Source: Methylophilaceae bacterium
GTDB lineage: Bacteria > Pseudomonadota > Gammaproteobacteria > Burkholderiales > Methylophilaceae
DNA: 64,000 bases
Reading direction: 5' to 3'
NCBI GenBank assembly: GCA_018398995.1
Contig: CP073759.1
Span: 1,442,311-1,506,310 of the forward strand
The notes beneath the pieces were generated by a model. The model saw nothing but the letters and a program-made list of their open reading frames with translations. It was not told the origin of the DNA and did no database searches. A program made the position numbers and the translations under genes. Shown piece by piece: positions 48,040-56,671 of this stretch (position 1 is its first letter; the number at the start of each line of letters is the position of its first letter).

Positions 48040-48876
48040 TTAGTAACTGTGTTCAAGTCCAGGAAATGACTGGTCTTTAACTGCATGAATATAAGCTGTA
48101 ATTGCTTCTTGTATGCTATTGTTTTCTTGCAAAAAATTACGCACAAAACGAGGTGATTTAAACGCTGTAGGAGACTTGCTTGCTGGGCCGGTATAGATGC
48201 CAAGTAAGTCTTGCAACACCAGCACTTGACCATCGCAATCCACCCCAGCACCAATGCCAATCGTAGGCGCTTTGATGAGATTGGTAATTTGTGCGGCAAG
48301 CGCAGCTGGTACCATTTCCAGCACAACCATACTCACGCCTGCCGCATCCATGGCTTTTGCATCGTTGATCATTTGTTGGGCCGATTCTTGGGTTTTGCCT
48401 TGTATTTTATAACCACCAAGTTGATTCACAGACTGTGGGGTAAAGCCCAAATGCGCACTGACAGGCACACCATGAGATACTAAATATCGTGCAGTTTCAA
48501 TGCGGTTGCCACCGCCTTCAAATTTCACCATGCTCGCACCAGACTTAATCAGCCACTGCGCATTTTTAAGCGCCGCTTCATTGTCATGCTCATAACTGCC
48601 CAATGGCATATCAGCAACAATGAGTGTATTGGGCGCACCTGCAGCCACGTTTTTGGTATGGTAAGTCATGTGGTGCATGCTGACATTGAGCGTATTTTCC
48701 GCCCCTTGTAACACCATACCTAAAGAGTCGCCAACCAGTAAAACATCAATATCAGCTAGCGCCATTAATTTGGCAAAGGTCGCATCATAGCAAGTTAACA
48801 TAGCAATTTTCTCGCCAATTGAGGTTAACTTGTTCAGTTTGTCTAGCTTATTGCTATGGGTCGATTGCATAGGCAT
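48040..48876 (-). CDS. panB: 3-methyl-2-oxobutanoate hydroxymethyltransferase, 278 aa
   Basis: TIM barrel with MLTCYDATFAKLMALADIDV, LVGDSLGMVLQG, VKFEGGGNRI, VPVSAHLGFTPQSVNQLGGY and IGIGAGVDCDGQVLVLQDLL. First committed step of pantothenate synthesis, using methylene-tetrahydrofolate. Start overlaps the kinase stop by one base. Confidence 0.98.
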   Translation of the reverse strand: MPMQSTHSNKLDKLNKLTSIGEKIAMLTCYDATFAKLMALADIDVLLVGDSLGMVLQGAENTLNVSMHHMTYHTKNVAAGAPNTLIVADMPLGSYEHDNEAALKNAQWLIKSGASMVKFEGGGNRIETARYLVSHGVPVSAHLGFTPQSVNQLGGYKIQGKTQESAQQMINDAKAMDAAGVSMVVLEMVPAALAAQITNLIKAPTIGIGAGVDCDGQVLVLQDLLGIYTGPASKSPTAFKSPRFVRNFLQENNSIQEAITAYIHAVKDQSFPGLEHSY

Positions 48877-49529
48877 TATTCGAAATTGGGATTGAAATAT
48901 TCACGGCGACCTTGAAATTGATGAATGCGGTCGACTAATAAATCCAGTGCTGCCGCATCTTTAATAATATTGAGTTTTTCGTTATTAACAATCAACACTG
49001 GTGCTGCATCATAGCTATGAAAATACTCACTATATGCACTAGATAAGCGCTCAATATATTGTGGCGGCATATTCGATTCATAATCAATATTACGTTCTGC
49101 AATACGATCCAGCAATGTCGCACTAGGCGTTTGTAAATAAATCACTAAATCGGGTTTAGGTGATTCTAATTGTAAGTGATGATAAATCTGGTGATAGAGC
49201 GCATATTCCTCATCATTTAAATTTAAGCGTGCAAAAAGCGGATCTTTTTCCAAAAAGAAATCAGCGGTAATGGGCTGCGAAAACATATCAATTTGGCTGA
49301 TGTCAGCAATTTGACGTGCGCGTTGAAATAAGAAAAAGATTTGTGTCTGTAAAGCGTAACGTTTTGGATCGTGGTAAAAACGCGCCAAAAAAGGATTTTC
49401 TTCTGCTTTTTCTGACAGTAATTGTGTTGAAAATTTTTCTGATAGCATACGTGCAAGAGTCGTTTTCCCGCTACCAATAGGTCCTTCAACAACAATAAAT
49501 GGATATTTGTTAAAAATGCTCATGCTCAA
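48876..49529 (-). CDS. Deoxynucleoside kinase family protein, 217 aa
   Basis: P-loop VEGPIGSGKTTLARML, DRI-type LID region LDRIAERNIDYESNM and substrate-site AEENPFLARFYHD. Family phosphorylates deoxyadenosine/deoxyguanosine; specificity not determined. In betaproteobacteria it commonly sits between folK and panB, as here; overlaps folK by 4 bases. Confidence 0.9.
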   Translation of the reverse strand: MSMSIFNKYPFIVVEGPIGSGKTTLARMLSEKFSTQLLSEKAEENPFLARFYHDPKRYALQTQIFFLFQRARQIADISQIDMFSQPITADFFLEKDPLFARLNLNDEEYALYHQIYHHLQLESPKPDLVIYLQTPSATLLDRIAERNIDYESNMPPQYIERLSSAYSEYFHSYDAAPVLIVNNEKLNIIKDAAALDLLVDRIHQFQGRREYFNPNFE

Positions 49530-50032
49530 TCATTGCTCAGTTTTTGGATGCCTTGGTTTTGAAAAGCTTCTGCTAATTTTACAACATTAGTGTCTTTAGG
49601 AATAACATCACTGTGGTTAATCACCATGGTGGGAACAATCTCTGCTAGCGGTAATAAAACAAAACCACGTGCATGCATACGTGGATGCGGTAAGGTTAAA
49701 AAATCTGTTTGCTTGACAAGGTGGTCATATAGCAGTAAATCCAAATCAAGAATGCGAGGCGCGTTTGGGAAAGGACGTTCACGCCCAAATGCCTGCTCAA
49801 TATCAAGTAATGCACTTAGCAAAGACTCTGGCGATAAGTCAGTGTCAAGTTCAGCTACTGCATTAATAAAATCAGGCTGGTTATCATAGCCAACAGGTTC
49901 TGATTGATAAAGACTGGAGTGTTGCAATACCATCGTTTGAGGGATTTTTTCTAGCGCAATAAGTGCGTGCTTGACCTGTGATGCTGGCTCGCATAAGTTG
50001 CTACCAAGTGCGACATAGGCTCTATGCACCAT
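49526..50032 (-). CDS. folK: 2-amino-4-hydroxy-6-hydroxymethyldihydropteridine pyrophosphokinase, 168 aa
   Basis: HPPK signature AYVALGSNLCEPASQVKHAL, PVGYDNQPDFINAVAELDT, FGRERPFPNAPRILDLDLLL and HPRMHARGFVLLPLAEI. Folate pathway. ATG 50032 chosen because homology begins there; the longer open frame upstream is the shadow of pcnB. It overlaps the pcnB stop by 11 bases. Confidence 0.97.
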   Translation of the reverse strand: MVHRAYVALGSNLCEPASQVKHALIALEKIPQTMVLQHSSLYQSEPVGYDNQPDFINAVAELDTDLSPESLLSALLDIEQAFGRERPFPNAPRILDLDLLLYDHLVKQTDFLTLPHPRMHARGFVLLPLAEIVPTMVINHSDVIPKDTNVVKLAEAFQNQGIQKLSND

Positions 50033-51386
50033 CAAGGCCCTTAAGCGCAGGTTTTTTTGGTTTTCGTCTACGTCTTTTGTGTGGATTGGTTTCTGGCAAT
50101 AACATGGCTGTTCGCTGTTCAGTATTGGCGTGGGCAAATGTTGTCCACCACTCACCAATTTCAGTTGCAATCTCACCCGACTCGCAACGTAATAACATAA
50201 AATCATAAGCGGCGCGGTAGCGTGGGTGGGCAATGAGTGCAAAAGGGCGCTTGCCAGCACGCTGTTCAAAACGTGGTTGCATTGCCCAAATTTCTTTCAT
50301 GGTAGAAACAAACCGGTTATGAATGGCTAATTTATTAGCTTGTAACTGAATCACTTCATCCATCGCATGGTACAAAGCGGGAATGATGGGCGCCTGTTGC
50401 TGATGCACTTGCCATGCCTTGAGTACTTCGTGCCAGAGTAAAGTGGCAAATAAAAAGCTCGGGTTGGATGACTTACCTTGCATGATGCGGTCATCTGTAT
50501 TTTTAAGCGCCAACATGACAAATTTTTCGCCTAGCGGCTGTTCTAAGACCACATCTAATAACGGTAATAACCCGTGATGTAAATGTTGCTCACGCAAAAT
50601 ATTAATACTTTCGATGGCATGCCCAGATAAAAACAGCTTTAGCATTTCATCAAATAAGCGACTTGGTGGTACGTCTTGAAGCAGATGGGCTAATTCAGCA
50701 ATCGGCTTTTCTGTGGCTTTATCAATTTTCAATCCTAGTTTAGCTGATAGCCTTACCGCGCGAAGCATACGCACAGGATCTTCTTGATAACGAATTGTTG
50801 GCTCACCTATCATGCGCAATAATCGGGCTTTGACGTCAGCAACGCCATGATGAAAATCGAGCACTTCTTGCGTTTTAGGATTGTAATAGAGTGCATTCGC
50901 GGTAAAGTCGCGCCTGACGGCATCATCCTCTAAGCTACCAAAAATATTATCACGCAGAATGCGACCAGTATCATTTGTTGATGCGTCACCTTTATTATCA
51001 TGGTGACCACGGAATGTGGAGACTTCAATGGTTTCTCTGCCCCATAATACATGCACAAGGCGGAATCGCTTGCCAATAATACGCGAGCGACGGAATAGCT
51101 TGTGCACTTGCTCTGGCTCTGCATTGGTGGCCACATCAAAATCTTTAGGTTTGAAATCTAGCAATAAATCACGAACTGCACCCCCAACAATATAGGCATC
51201 GAAACCAGCGTTTTGTAGCGCTTCACATGTATTAAGCGCTGCATCACTGATTAAATTTTGATTAAGTTTGTGTTGCTTAACAGAAATTTTCTTTGCAGTA
51301 TTGGATAAGCGTAGGTCGGCTTCATTAATAGCGACTGCTGCATTCCCCTTTTTTTTGAATACGCGATTAAGAAATTTTTTAATCAT
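50022..51386 (-). CDS. pcnB: Poly(A) polymerase I, 454 aa
   Basis: Class II nucleotidyltransferase: YIVGGAVRDLLLDFKPKDFD (DxD), IGKRFRLVHVLWGRETIEVS, RRDFTANALYYNP, RYQEDPVRMLRAVRLSAKLG, and a basic tail PHKRRRRKPKKPA. Adds 3' poly(A) that promotes RNA decay. ATG 51386 overlaps the upstream stop as ATGA, better than ATG 51407. Confidence 0.96.
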   Translation of the reverse strand: MIKKFLNRVFKKKGNAAVAINEADLRLSNTAKKISVKQHKLNQNLISDAALNTCEALQNAGFDAYIVGGAVRDLLLDFKPKDFDVATNAEPEQVHKLFRRSRIIGKRFRLVHVLWGRETIEVSTFRGHHDNKGDASTNDTGRILRDNIFGSLEDDAVRRDFTANALYYNPKTQEVLDFHHGVADVKARLLRMIGEPTIRYQEDPVRMLRAVRLSAKLGLKIDKATEKPIAELAHLLQDVPPSRLFDEMLKLFLSGHAIESINILREQHLHHGLLPLLDVVLEQPLGEKFVMLALKNTDDRIMQGKSSNPSFLFATLLWHEVLKAWQVHQQQAPIIPALYHAMDEVIQLQANKLAIHNRFVSTMKEIWAMQPRFEQRAGKRPFALIAHPRYRAAYDFMLLRCESGEIATEIGEWWTTFAHANTEQRTAMLLPETNPHKRRRRKPKKPALKGLDGA

Positions 51387-51943
51387 TGATTGGCCGTATT
51401 GTTCCATAGTACGTCATTGATGCCTGCCTCCTTATTTAAAACGCGACATAAGACAAACAATAAATCTGAGAAACGGTTGATATACTGTAAAGAAACACCA
51501 GTCAACTTTTCTTCTGCATCAAGTGCGTGCATGGTGCGCTCTGCACGTCTACAAACCGTTCTAGCAAGATGACAATAGGCAGCCGCGCGACTACCGCCTG
51601 GCAAAATAAATTCCTTCAGTGGAGTCAGTTGCTCATTCCAAGAATCTAACTGTGCCTCTAATGCTTCAATTCGCTCAGCTTTGATTAGCGTCATGTTTGG
51701 CATGCAGATTTCACCACCAAGATTGAACAAATCATGCTGCACTTCTGTCAGGCAAGCGTGAATACTGTCTGAGACAGGCTCTGTGAGCAGAAGGCCAACG
51801 ACTGCATTCAGCTCATCCACATCGCCCATTGCTTGCACCCGTAAACTGTTTTTTGCCACTCTAGTGCCATCGCCTAGCCCTGTTGTGCCATCATCTCCAG
51901 TGCGTGTGTAAATCTTACTTAATCGATTACCCATTGGTTGCAT
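51383..51943 (-). CDS. Cob(I)alamin adenosyltransferase, PduO/MMAB type, 186 aa
   Basis: ATP-binding IYTRTGDDGTTGLGDGTRV near the start, FILPGGSRAAAYCHLARTVC-RRAER and LQYINRFSDLLFVLCR. Converts cobalamin to adenosylcobalamin. Start may be the second ATG (MGNRLSK). Heads the long leftward operon running to panD/rlmH, 27 bp from divergent murI. Confidence 0.96.
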   Translation of the reverse strand: MQPMGNRLSKIYTRTGDDGTTGLGDGTRVAKNSLRVQAMGDVDELNAVVGLLLTEPVSDSIHACLTEVQHDLFNLGGEICMPNMTLIKAERIEALEAQLDSWNEQLTPLKEFILPGGSRAAAYCHLARTVCRRAERTMHALDAEEKLTGVSLQYINRFSDLLFVLCRVLNKEAGINDVLWNNTANQ

Positions 51944-51970
51944 TTCTAATATAATCGGTCATTATAAATC

Positions 51971-52792
51971 ATGCATAACCATTTATTGAACAATAAACCA
52001 TCATATTCTCTTCCGATTGGTATCATGGACTCTGGCGTGGGCGGCATTTCCGTACTGCATCACGTTCGCAAACGATTGCCAAATGAATCTATTTATTATG
52101 TTGCCGATAGCTTGTATGCACCCTATGGTAACAAATCCGCTACAGAAATTACTGAGCGCTGTTTTGCTATTGGCGATTTTCTGATTGCTCAAGGTGTTAA
52201 AGCGTTAGTGGTTGCTTGCAACACAGCAACTGCTGCCTCCATTCAAGCCATGCGAGAGCAATATGATTTACCTATTATCGGTATGGAGCCAGCAGTGAAA
52301 CCTGCTGTGAATGCAAGTCGTAATGGAGTGATTGGTGTATTGGCAACGGTTGGCACCATTAAAAGCGCGCAGTATGCGGCACTATTAGCCAATTATGGCA
52401 CTGGCGTTACTGTGCTAGCGCAAGCATGTGTCGGATTGGTTGAGTGTGTTGAACGTGGAGCGCTAGCAACAGCATCTACGCGTCAGTTGTTAGCACGTTA
52501 CCTACAGCCTTTATTAGATAATAATGCAGATACTATTGTATTGGGGTGTACACATTACCCATTTTTACGCCCATTAATTGAAGAGATTGTCGGATCAGAT
52601 ATTGCCGTGATTGATACGGGTGATGCGGTTAGCCTACAACTTCAGAAAAAATTAGCAGAAAAAAAACTATTGGTACAAAACAATCATGATGCAGAGGTCG
52701 TTTTTTGGACAAATAGTCAATTAGCAACAGCGGTAACTGTGATGCAAACGTTGTATGGCCACCCAGTTAACATTCAACAATTGACCATATAG
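51971..52792 (+). CDS. murI: Glutamate racemase, 273 aa
   Basis: GIMDSGVGGISVLHHVRKRL, catalytic Cys in VVACNTATAAS and in VLGCTHYPFLRPLIEE, and DSLYAPYGNKSATEI. Supplies D-glutamate for peptidoglycan. Converges on the zinc-finger gene with a 3-bp gap. Confidence 0.97.
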   Translation: MHNHLLNNKPSYSLPIGIMDSGVGGISVLHHVRKRLPNESIYYVADSLYAPYGNKSATEITERCFAIGDFLIAQGVKALVVACNTATAASIQAMREQYDLPIIGMEPAVKPAVNASRNGVIGVLATVGTIKSAQYAALLANYGTGVTVLAQACVGLVECVERGALATASTRQLLARYLQPLLDNNADTIVLGCTHYPFLRPLIEEIVGSDIAVIDTGDAVSLQLQKKLAEKKLLVQNNHDAEVVFWTNSQLATAVTVMQTLYGHPVNIQQLTI

Positions 52793-52795
52793 CAA

Positions 52796-52987
52796 TTAAT
52801 GTTGGCCAACAACCTCACCCGCTTTAAGTCTATATTTTGTACCGCAATAGGGGCAAGTGACTTCCCCTGTTTTTGCAATATCTAAAAAAACACGCGGATG
52901 CGATGCCCAAAGCGCCACTTCTTTAGTTGGGCAATGTAGTGGTAATTGTTTTGCCGTAACTTCAAATTCTTTAACATCAGACATCAA
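52796..52987 (-). CDS. Zinc-finger (zf-CHCC) domain protein, 63 aa
   Basis: Short protein with LHCPT, HPRVFLDI and TCPYCGTKYRL, giving the Cys-His-Cys-Cys zinc set of the family that includes mitochondrial complex I subunit NDUFS6. Bacterial role unsettled. 25 bp after ilvE, likely co-transcribed. Confidence 0.88.
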   Translation of the reverse strand: MMSDVKEFEVTAKQLPLHCPTKEVALWASHPRVFLDIAKTGEVTCPYCGTKYRLKAGEVVGQH

Positions 52988-53012
52988 AACATCCTTTTTA
53001 TGTGGTGTCTAT

Positions 53013-53945
53013 TTAAACCAGCGTTAGCCAATCTGCGTGCTTAGCTGATTTTCCTTTGACTATATCAAAATACATGGTTTGCAATTGTTCAGTAATTGGG
53101 CCGCGCGAGCCGTTACCAATCGCACGATTATCTAATTCACGAATGGGGGTCACTTCCGCCGCTGTTCCGGTAAAAAACGCTTCATCAGCGCTATACACTT
53201 CATCGCGCGTGATGCGTTTTTCAACCACTTCTAAGCCAATTTCAGCCGCAAGTTGCACGATAGTATCTCTTGTAATACCTTCTAGCGCGCTGGTTAAATC
53301 AGGGGTATACAACTTACCACGACGCACAATGAAAACATTTTCACCAGAACCTTCAGCAACAAAACCATCAACGTCTAATAAAAGTGCTTCATGATAACCA
53401 TCCTGCACCGCTTCTTGATGGGCAAGAATGCTGTTCATATAGTTACCATTGGCTTTGGCTTTACACATGGTGATATTCACATGATGACGTGAAAAAGAGG
53501 ATGTTTTAACACGGATGCCTTTGGTGAGCGCTTCGTCACCCATGTATGCGCCCCAGCTCCACGCCGCGCAAATGACGTGTGTTGATAACGTTTTGGCAGA
53601 AATGCCCATTGCCTCTGAGCCATAAAAAGCCATCGGTCGAATATACGCTGAGGCTAATTTGTTTTCCCGCACCGCTGTTTTTTGCGCTTCTGAAATGGTT
53701 GCTTTATCAAATGGCATTTTCATGCCTAGGATATGCGCGCTGCGGAATAATCGATCCGTGTGGTCTTGCAAGCGGAAAATTGCCGTGCCCTTATCTGTTT
53801 CATAAGCCCGCACACCCTCAAATACGCCCATGCCATAATGCAAAGTGTGCGTTAACACATGGGTGGTGGCATCGCGCCAGTTTACTAATTGACCATCGTA
53901 CCAAATAAAACCATCACGGTCAGACATCGAGGTTGGTATTGCCAT
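53013..53945 (-). CDS. ilvE: Branched-chain amino acid aminotransferase, 310 aa
   Basis: Fold-type IV PLP enzyme: RDGFIWYDGQLVNWRDATTH, LHYGMGVFEGVRAYET, RPMAFYGSEAMGI, KAKANGNYMNSILAHQEAV (PLP Lys region), DGFVAEGSGENVFIVR, FTGTAAEVTPIRELD. Last step of Ile, Leu, Val synthesis. Confidence 0.97.
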   Translation of the reverse strand: MAIPTSMSDRDGFIWYDGQLVNWRDATTHVLTHTLHYGMGVFEGVRAYETDKGTAIFRLQDHTDRLFRSAHILGMKMPFDKATISEAQKTAVRENKLASAYIRPMAFYGSEAMGISAKTLSTHVICAAWSWGAYMGDEALTKGIRVKTSSFSRHHVNITMCKAKANGNYMNSILAHQEAVQDGYHEALLLDVDGFVAEGSGENVFIVRRGKLYTPDLTSALEGITRDTIVQLAAEIGLEVVEKRITRDEVYSADEAFFTGTAAEVTPIRELDNRAIGNGSRGPITEQLQTMYFDIVKGKSAKHADWLTLV

Positions 53946-54048
53946 GTTGCGACTACCTTAAATATACATAAAACCCTATTGTAAACTAAAGGCTGGTATT
54001 TTCTCAGCATGTTAAAATCAAAATATTATATTTATTGGAGCTTTTGCT

Positions 54049-54648
54049 ATGTTTTCCTCATTTTTTAACCTAGGTCGAACGATATTGCTCATGATCACAT
54101 TGAGTTTATTAGTTGCGTGTGATGCAAATCCGGTTGGCAAGGGCTTTGTTGCTACAGACATTACCGGCGCAGATTTCTCCACATCTTTTGCACTCACTGA
54201 TCATACGGGTAAGGCACGTACCATGGCTGATTTTAAGGGGAAAGTAGTCTTATTGTTTTTTGGCTTTACCCATTGCCCCGATGTTTGTCCGACGACAATG
54301 TTAGATTTAAAAAATGCCATGAAACTTATCGGGGATCAAGCAGATCAAGTGCAAGTATTGTTTGTTACAGTTGATCCAGAGCGAGATACGCAAGCAGTGT
54401 TAGCTAAGTTTGTACCCTCTTTTGATAGCCGTTTTATTGGCCTGCGAGGAGATATGCAACAAACAGCAGAGACAGTGAAAAATTTTAAAATCTATTATGC
54501 AAAAGTGCCAGGTAATAGCGAAAACGATTACTCGATTGATCATAGTGCAGGCATGTATGCCTTTGATAAACAAGGTAAAGCCAGGTTGTATTTAGGCTAC
54601 GGACAAAAAGCAGAAGATATTGCGAGTGATGTGCAAAAGCTACTATAA
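54049..54648 (+). CDS. SCO1/SenC family copper-binding lipoprotein, 199 aa
   Basis: Lipobox LLVACDAN after a hydrophobic N-terminus; thioredoxin-like domain with the copper motif HCPDVCPTTM (CxxxC) and distal His in SIDHSAGMYAF. Delivers copper to the CuA site of cytochrome c oxidase in known members. Monocistronic. Confidence 0.94.
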   Translation: MFSSFFNLGRTILLMITLSLLVACDANPVGKGFVATDITGADFSTSFALTDHTGKARTMADFKGKVVLLFFGFTHCPDVCPTTMLDLKNAMKLIGDQADQVQVLFVTVDPERDTQAVLAKFVPSFDSRFIGLRGDMQQTAETVKNFKIYYAKVPGNSENDYSIDHSAGMYAFDKQGKARLYLGYGQKAEDIASDVQKLL

Positions 54649-54696
54649 ATTAACCAGCCAGTTGACTGAATAGCACTTGCTATTATTGGATATGCT

Positions 54697-55407
54697 TTAT
54701 ATTCGGTGCAACTGAGAAGATAGTTGTTTCAATTCTTTTTCTGCCAGTTTGTAATCTGGATAAATGCTGGCAACGACTGCCCAAAATTTGGCTGAGTGAT
54801 TCATTTCTTTTAAATGTGCTAACTCGTGGCAGACTACGTAGTTGATAATCGAGGGTGGAGCTTGTAATAAACGCCAGTTCAGGCGAATATCGCCTCGGCT
54901 ACTACAACTGCCCCAGCGTGATTGAGCGCTGGATAGTTTAAGCGGTGGTGTGCTGACGTTTAACTTTGCTGCCAAAATCGCCAAGCGTCTGCCAAAATCA
55001 AGTTCGGCTTGCTTTTTATACCATTGAATAACCTTTTTTTTGATAAGGATTTCATCATCAGCTTGGGGTGAGGTGATAACCAAACTCGTGTGATTAAATT
55101 GTGCTTGTTTGTTTTTTGCATCTTTTATAACCTGCAAGCTGATTGTATTGCCTAGCAATTGTAACGTTTCTCCATCTCGCCAACTCATTGGTTGAACAGC
55201 ATTTTGTTCTCGTGCTGCTAGTTTGCTTAGAATCCAATTTGATTTTTCTTGGATGAGTTTTTTTAATTGAAATTCTAAAATGTATTGAGGTGCATGAACA
55301 ATCAAACCATCTGCCGTAATTTTTAGACCAACAGTCCGACGCGCTCTACGTTCTAGTTGATAAGCAATGGTTTTACCATTACTCAATTGAACAGATTTTT
55401 TTGCCAT
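54697..55407 (-). CDS. YgjP-like (M48 superfamily, DUF45) metallopeptidase domain protein, 236 aa
   Basis: Zinc motif HELAHLKEMNHSAKFW (HExxH plus third ligand), preceded by SSAQSRWGSCSSRGDIRLNW. Cytoplasmic, no signal peptide. Physiological substrate unknown. Start abuts the plsC stop, so it belongs to the glyQS-gmhB-plsC operon. Confidence 0.92.
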   Translation of the reverse strand: MAKKSVQLSNGKTIAYQLERRARRTVGLKITADGLIVHAPQYILEFQLKKLIQEKSNWILSKLAAREQNAVQPMSWRDGETLQLLGNTISLQVIKDAKNKQAQFNHTSLVITSPQADDEILIKKKVIQWYKKQAELDFGRRLAILAAKLNVSTPPLKLSSAQSRWGSCSSRGDIRLNWRLLQAPPSIINYVVCHELAHLKEMNHSAKFWAVVASIYPDYKLAEKELKQLSSQLHRI

Positions 55408-56114
55408 TATTGCGAAAAGGTTAGCATCTCAGTTTCAATCCAATCTTCCACTTGCCGATTCAGTGCTTCAGGTTTTAAACCTGCAGATTGAATTGGTTTG
55501 CCAATGCTCACTTGAATGACGCCTGGATGTTTCAACCAAGAGTTTTTACGCCAAAACACGCCGGCATTATGCGCGACTGGCACTACTTGTGTTTGTGTGT
55601 GCGTGGCTAACCAAGCGCCACCAATATGATATTTTCCACGTTCGCCAGGCGCGGTGCGCGTGCCTTCAGGAAAAATCACTACCCAAAACTGTTTGGCCAA
55701 ACGATCTTTGCCTTGCGACACCAATTGTTTTAATGCTTCACGACCTGCGGCACGGTTAATCGCAATTGGTGACGTTAAGGCCAGTGCCCAACCAAAGAAT
55801 GGAATGCGTAAAAGTGAACGTTTGAGTACCCATACTTGTGGTGGAAAAATCAGTTGTAATGCTAATGTCTCCCAAGCGGATTGATGTTTACACAGAATAA
55901 TACTTGGGCTATTAGGGATATTCTCGCGACCTTTGACGGCAAAGCTTAAGCCGCAACTGATGCGTAACCACCACAACATACAACGCGCCCATAAACTCAG
56001 AAAGCGATAACGTGTTGGTGGAGCGAGAGGAAACGTAAGCAGACCAATGGTAGTAAAGGGAATAGTGAATATCCACATACCAAGATTAAAGATAAACGAG
56101 CGAAAATAAACCAT
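55407..56114 (-). CDS. plsC: 1-acyl-sn-glycerol-3-phosphate acyltransferase, 235 aa
   Basis: Two N-terminal hydrophobic segments, catalytic HQSAWET (Hx4D-type variant with E) preceded by ILCK, and FPEGTRTAPGERGKY plus VPVAHNAG. Makes phosphatidic acid. The acyltransferase motif has Glu where Asp is usual (HxxxxE), found in some LPLAT relatives. 8 bp after gmhB. Confidence 0.93.
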   Translation of the reverse strand: MVYFRSFIFNLGMWIFTIPFTTIGLLTFPLAPPTRYRFLSLWARCMLWWLRISCGLSFAVKGRENIPNSPSIILCKHQSAWETLALQLIFPPQVWVLKRSLLRIPFFGWALALTSPIAINRAAGREALKQLVSQGKDRLAKQFWVVIFPEGTRTAPGERGKYHIGGAWLATHTQTQVVPVAHNAGVFWRKNSWLKHPGVIQVSIGKPIQSAGLKPEALNRQVEDWIETEMLTFSQ

Positions 56115-56122
56115 TTTTGTCT

Positions 56123-56662
56123 TTATTGATGATCGATAATATGGTCAACAGCTTCGGCTAAATTAGTAAAAACCAAGGTATTTTTTGGCATATTACCAGC
56201 GGCTAGTGTAGCCTTACCTTTGCCTGTTTTAACTAATATTGGTTGGCAACCGACATTGGCAAAAGCCTGCAAGTCTCGCAAAGCATCTCCCACAGCAAAT
56301 ACGTGGTGTAAATCGACTGAAAAGCGATGACCAATATCTTCTATCATTTGGCTTTTTGGTTTTCGACACTCACAGTTATCAAGAGCCGCATGCGGACAAT
56401 AAAAAATCGCATCAATATGGCCGCCCACTTGCGCAACTGCATGGTGCATTTTATCGTGAATGGCATTTAAGGTAACCATATCAAATAAACCGCGAGCAAC
56501 CCCAGATTGATTCGTGGCAACTACCACGCGGAAGCCATGTTGATTAAGCAACGCAATGGCTTCTAAACTACCTGGAATCGGTATCCATTCATCAGGATTT
56601 TTAATAAAGTGATCGCTGTCTTTATTGATGACGCCATCACGGTCTAGAATCACCAGTTTCAT
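56123..56662 (-). CDS. gmhB: D-glycero-beta-D-manno-heptose 1,7-bisphosphate 7-phosphatase, 179 aa
   Basis: HAD motifs LVILDRDGVINKDSDHFI, VVATNQSGVARG, zinc loop CPHAALDNCECRKP and VFAVGDALRDLQAF. Step in ADP-heptose synthesis for lipopolysaccharide core. 9 bp after glyS. Confidence 0.96.
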   Translation of the reverse strand: MKLVILDRDGVINKDSDHFIKNPDEWIPIPGSLEAIALLNQHGFRVVVATNQSGVARGLFDMVTLNAIHDKMHHAVAQVGGHIDAIFYCPHAALDNCECRKPKSQMIEDIGHRFSVDLHHVFAVGDALRDLQAFANVGCQPILVKTGKGKATLAAGNMPKNTLVFTNLAEAVDHIIDHQ

Positions 56663-56671
56663 TTTAAGTGT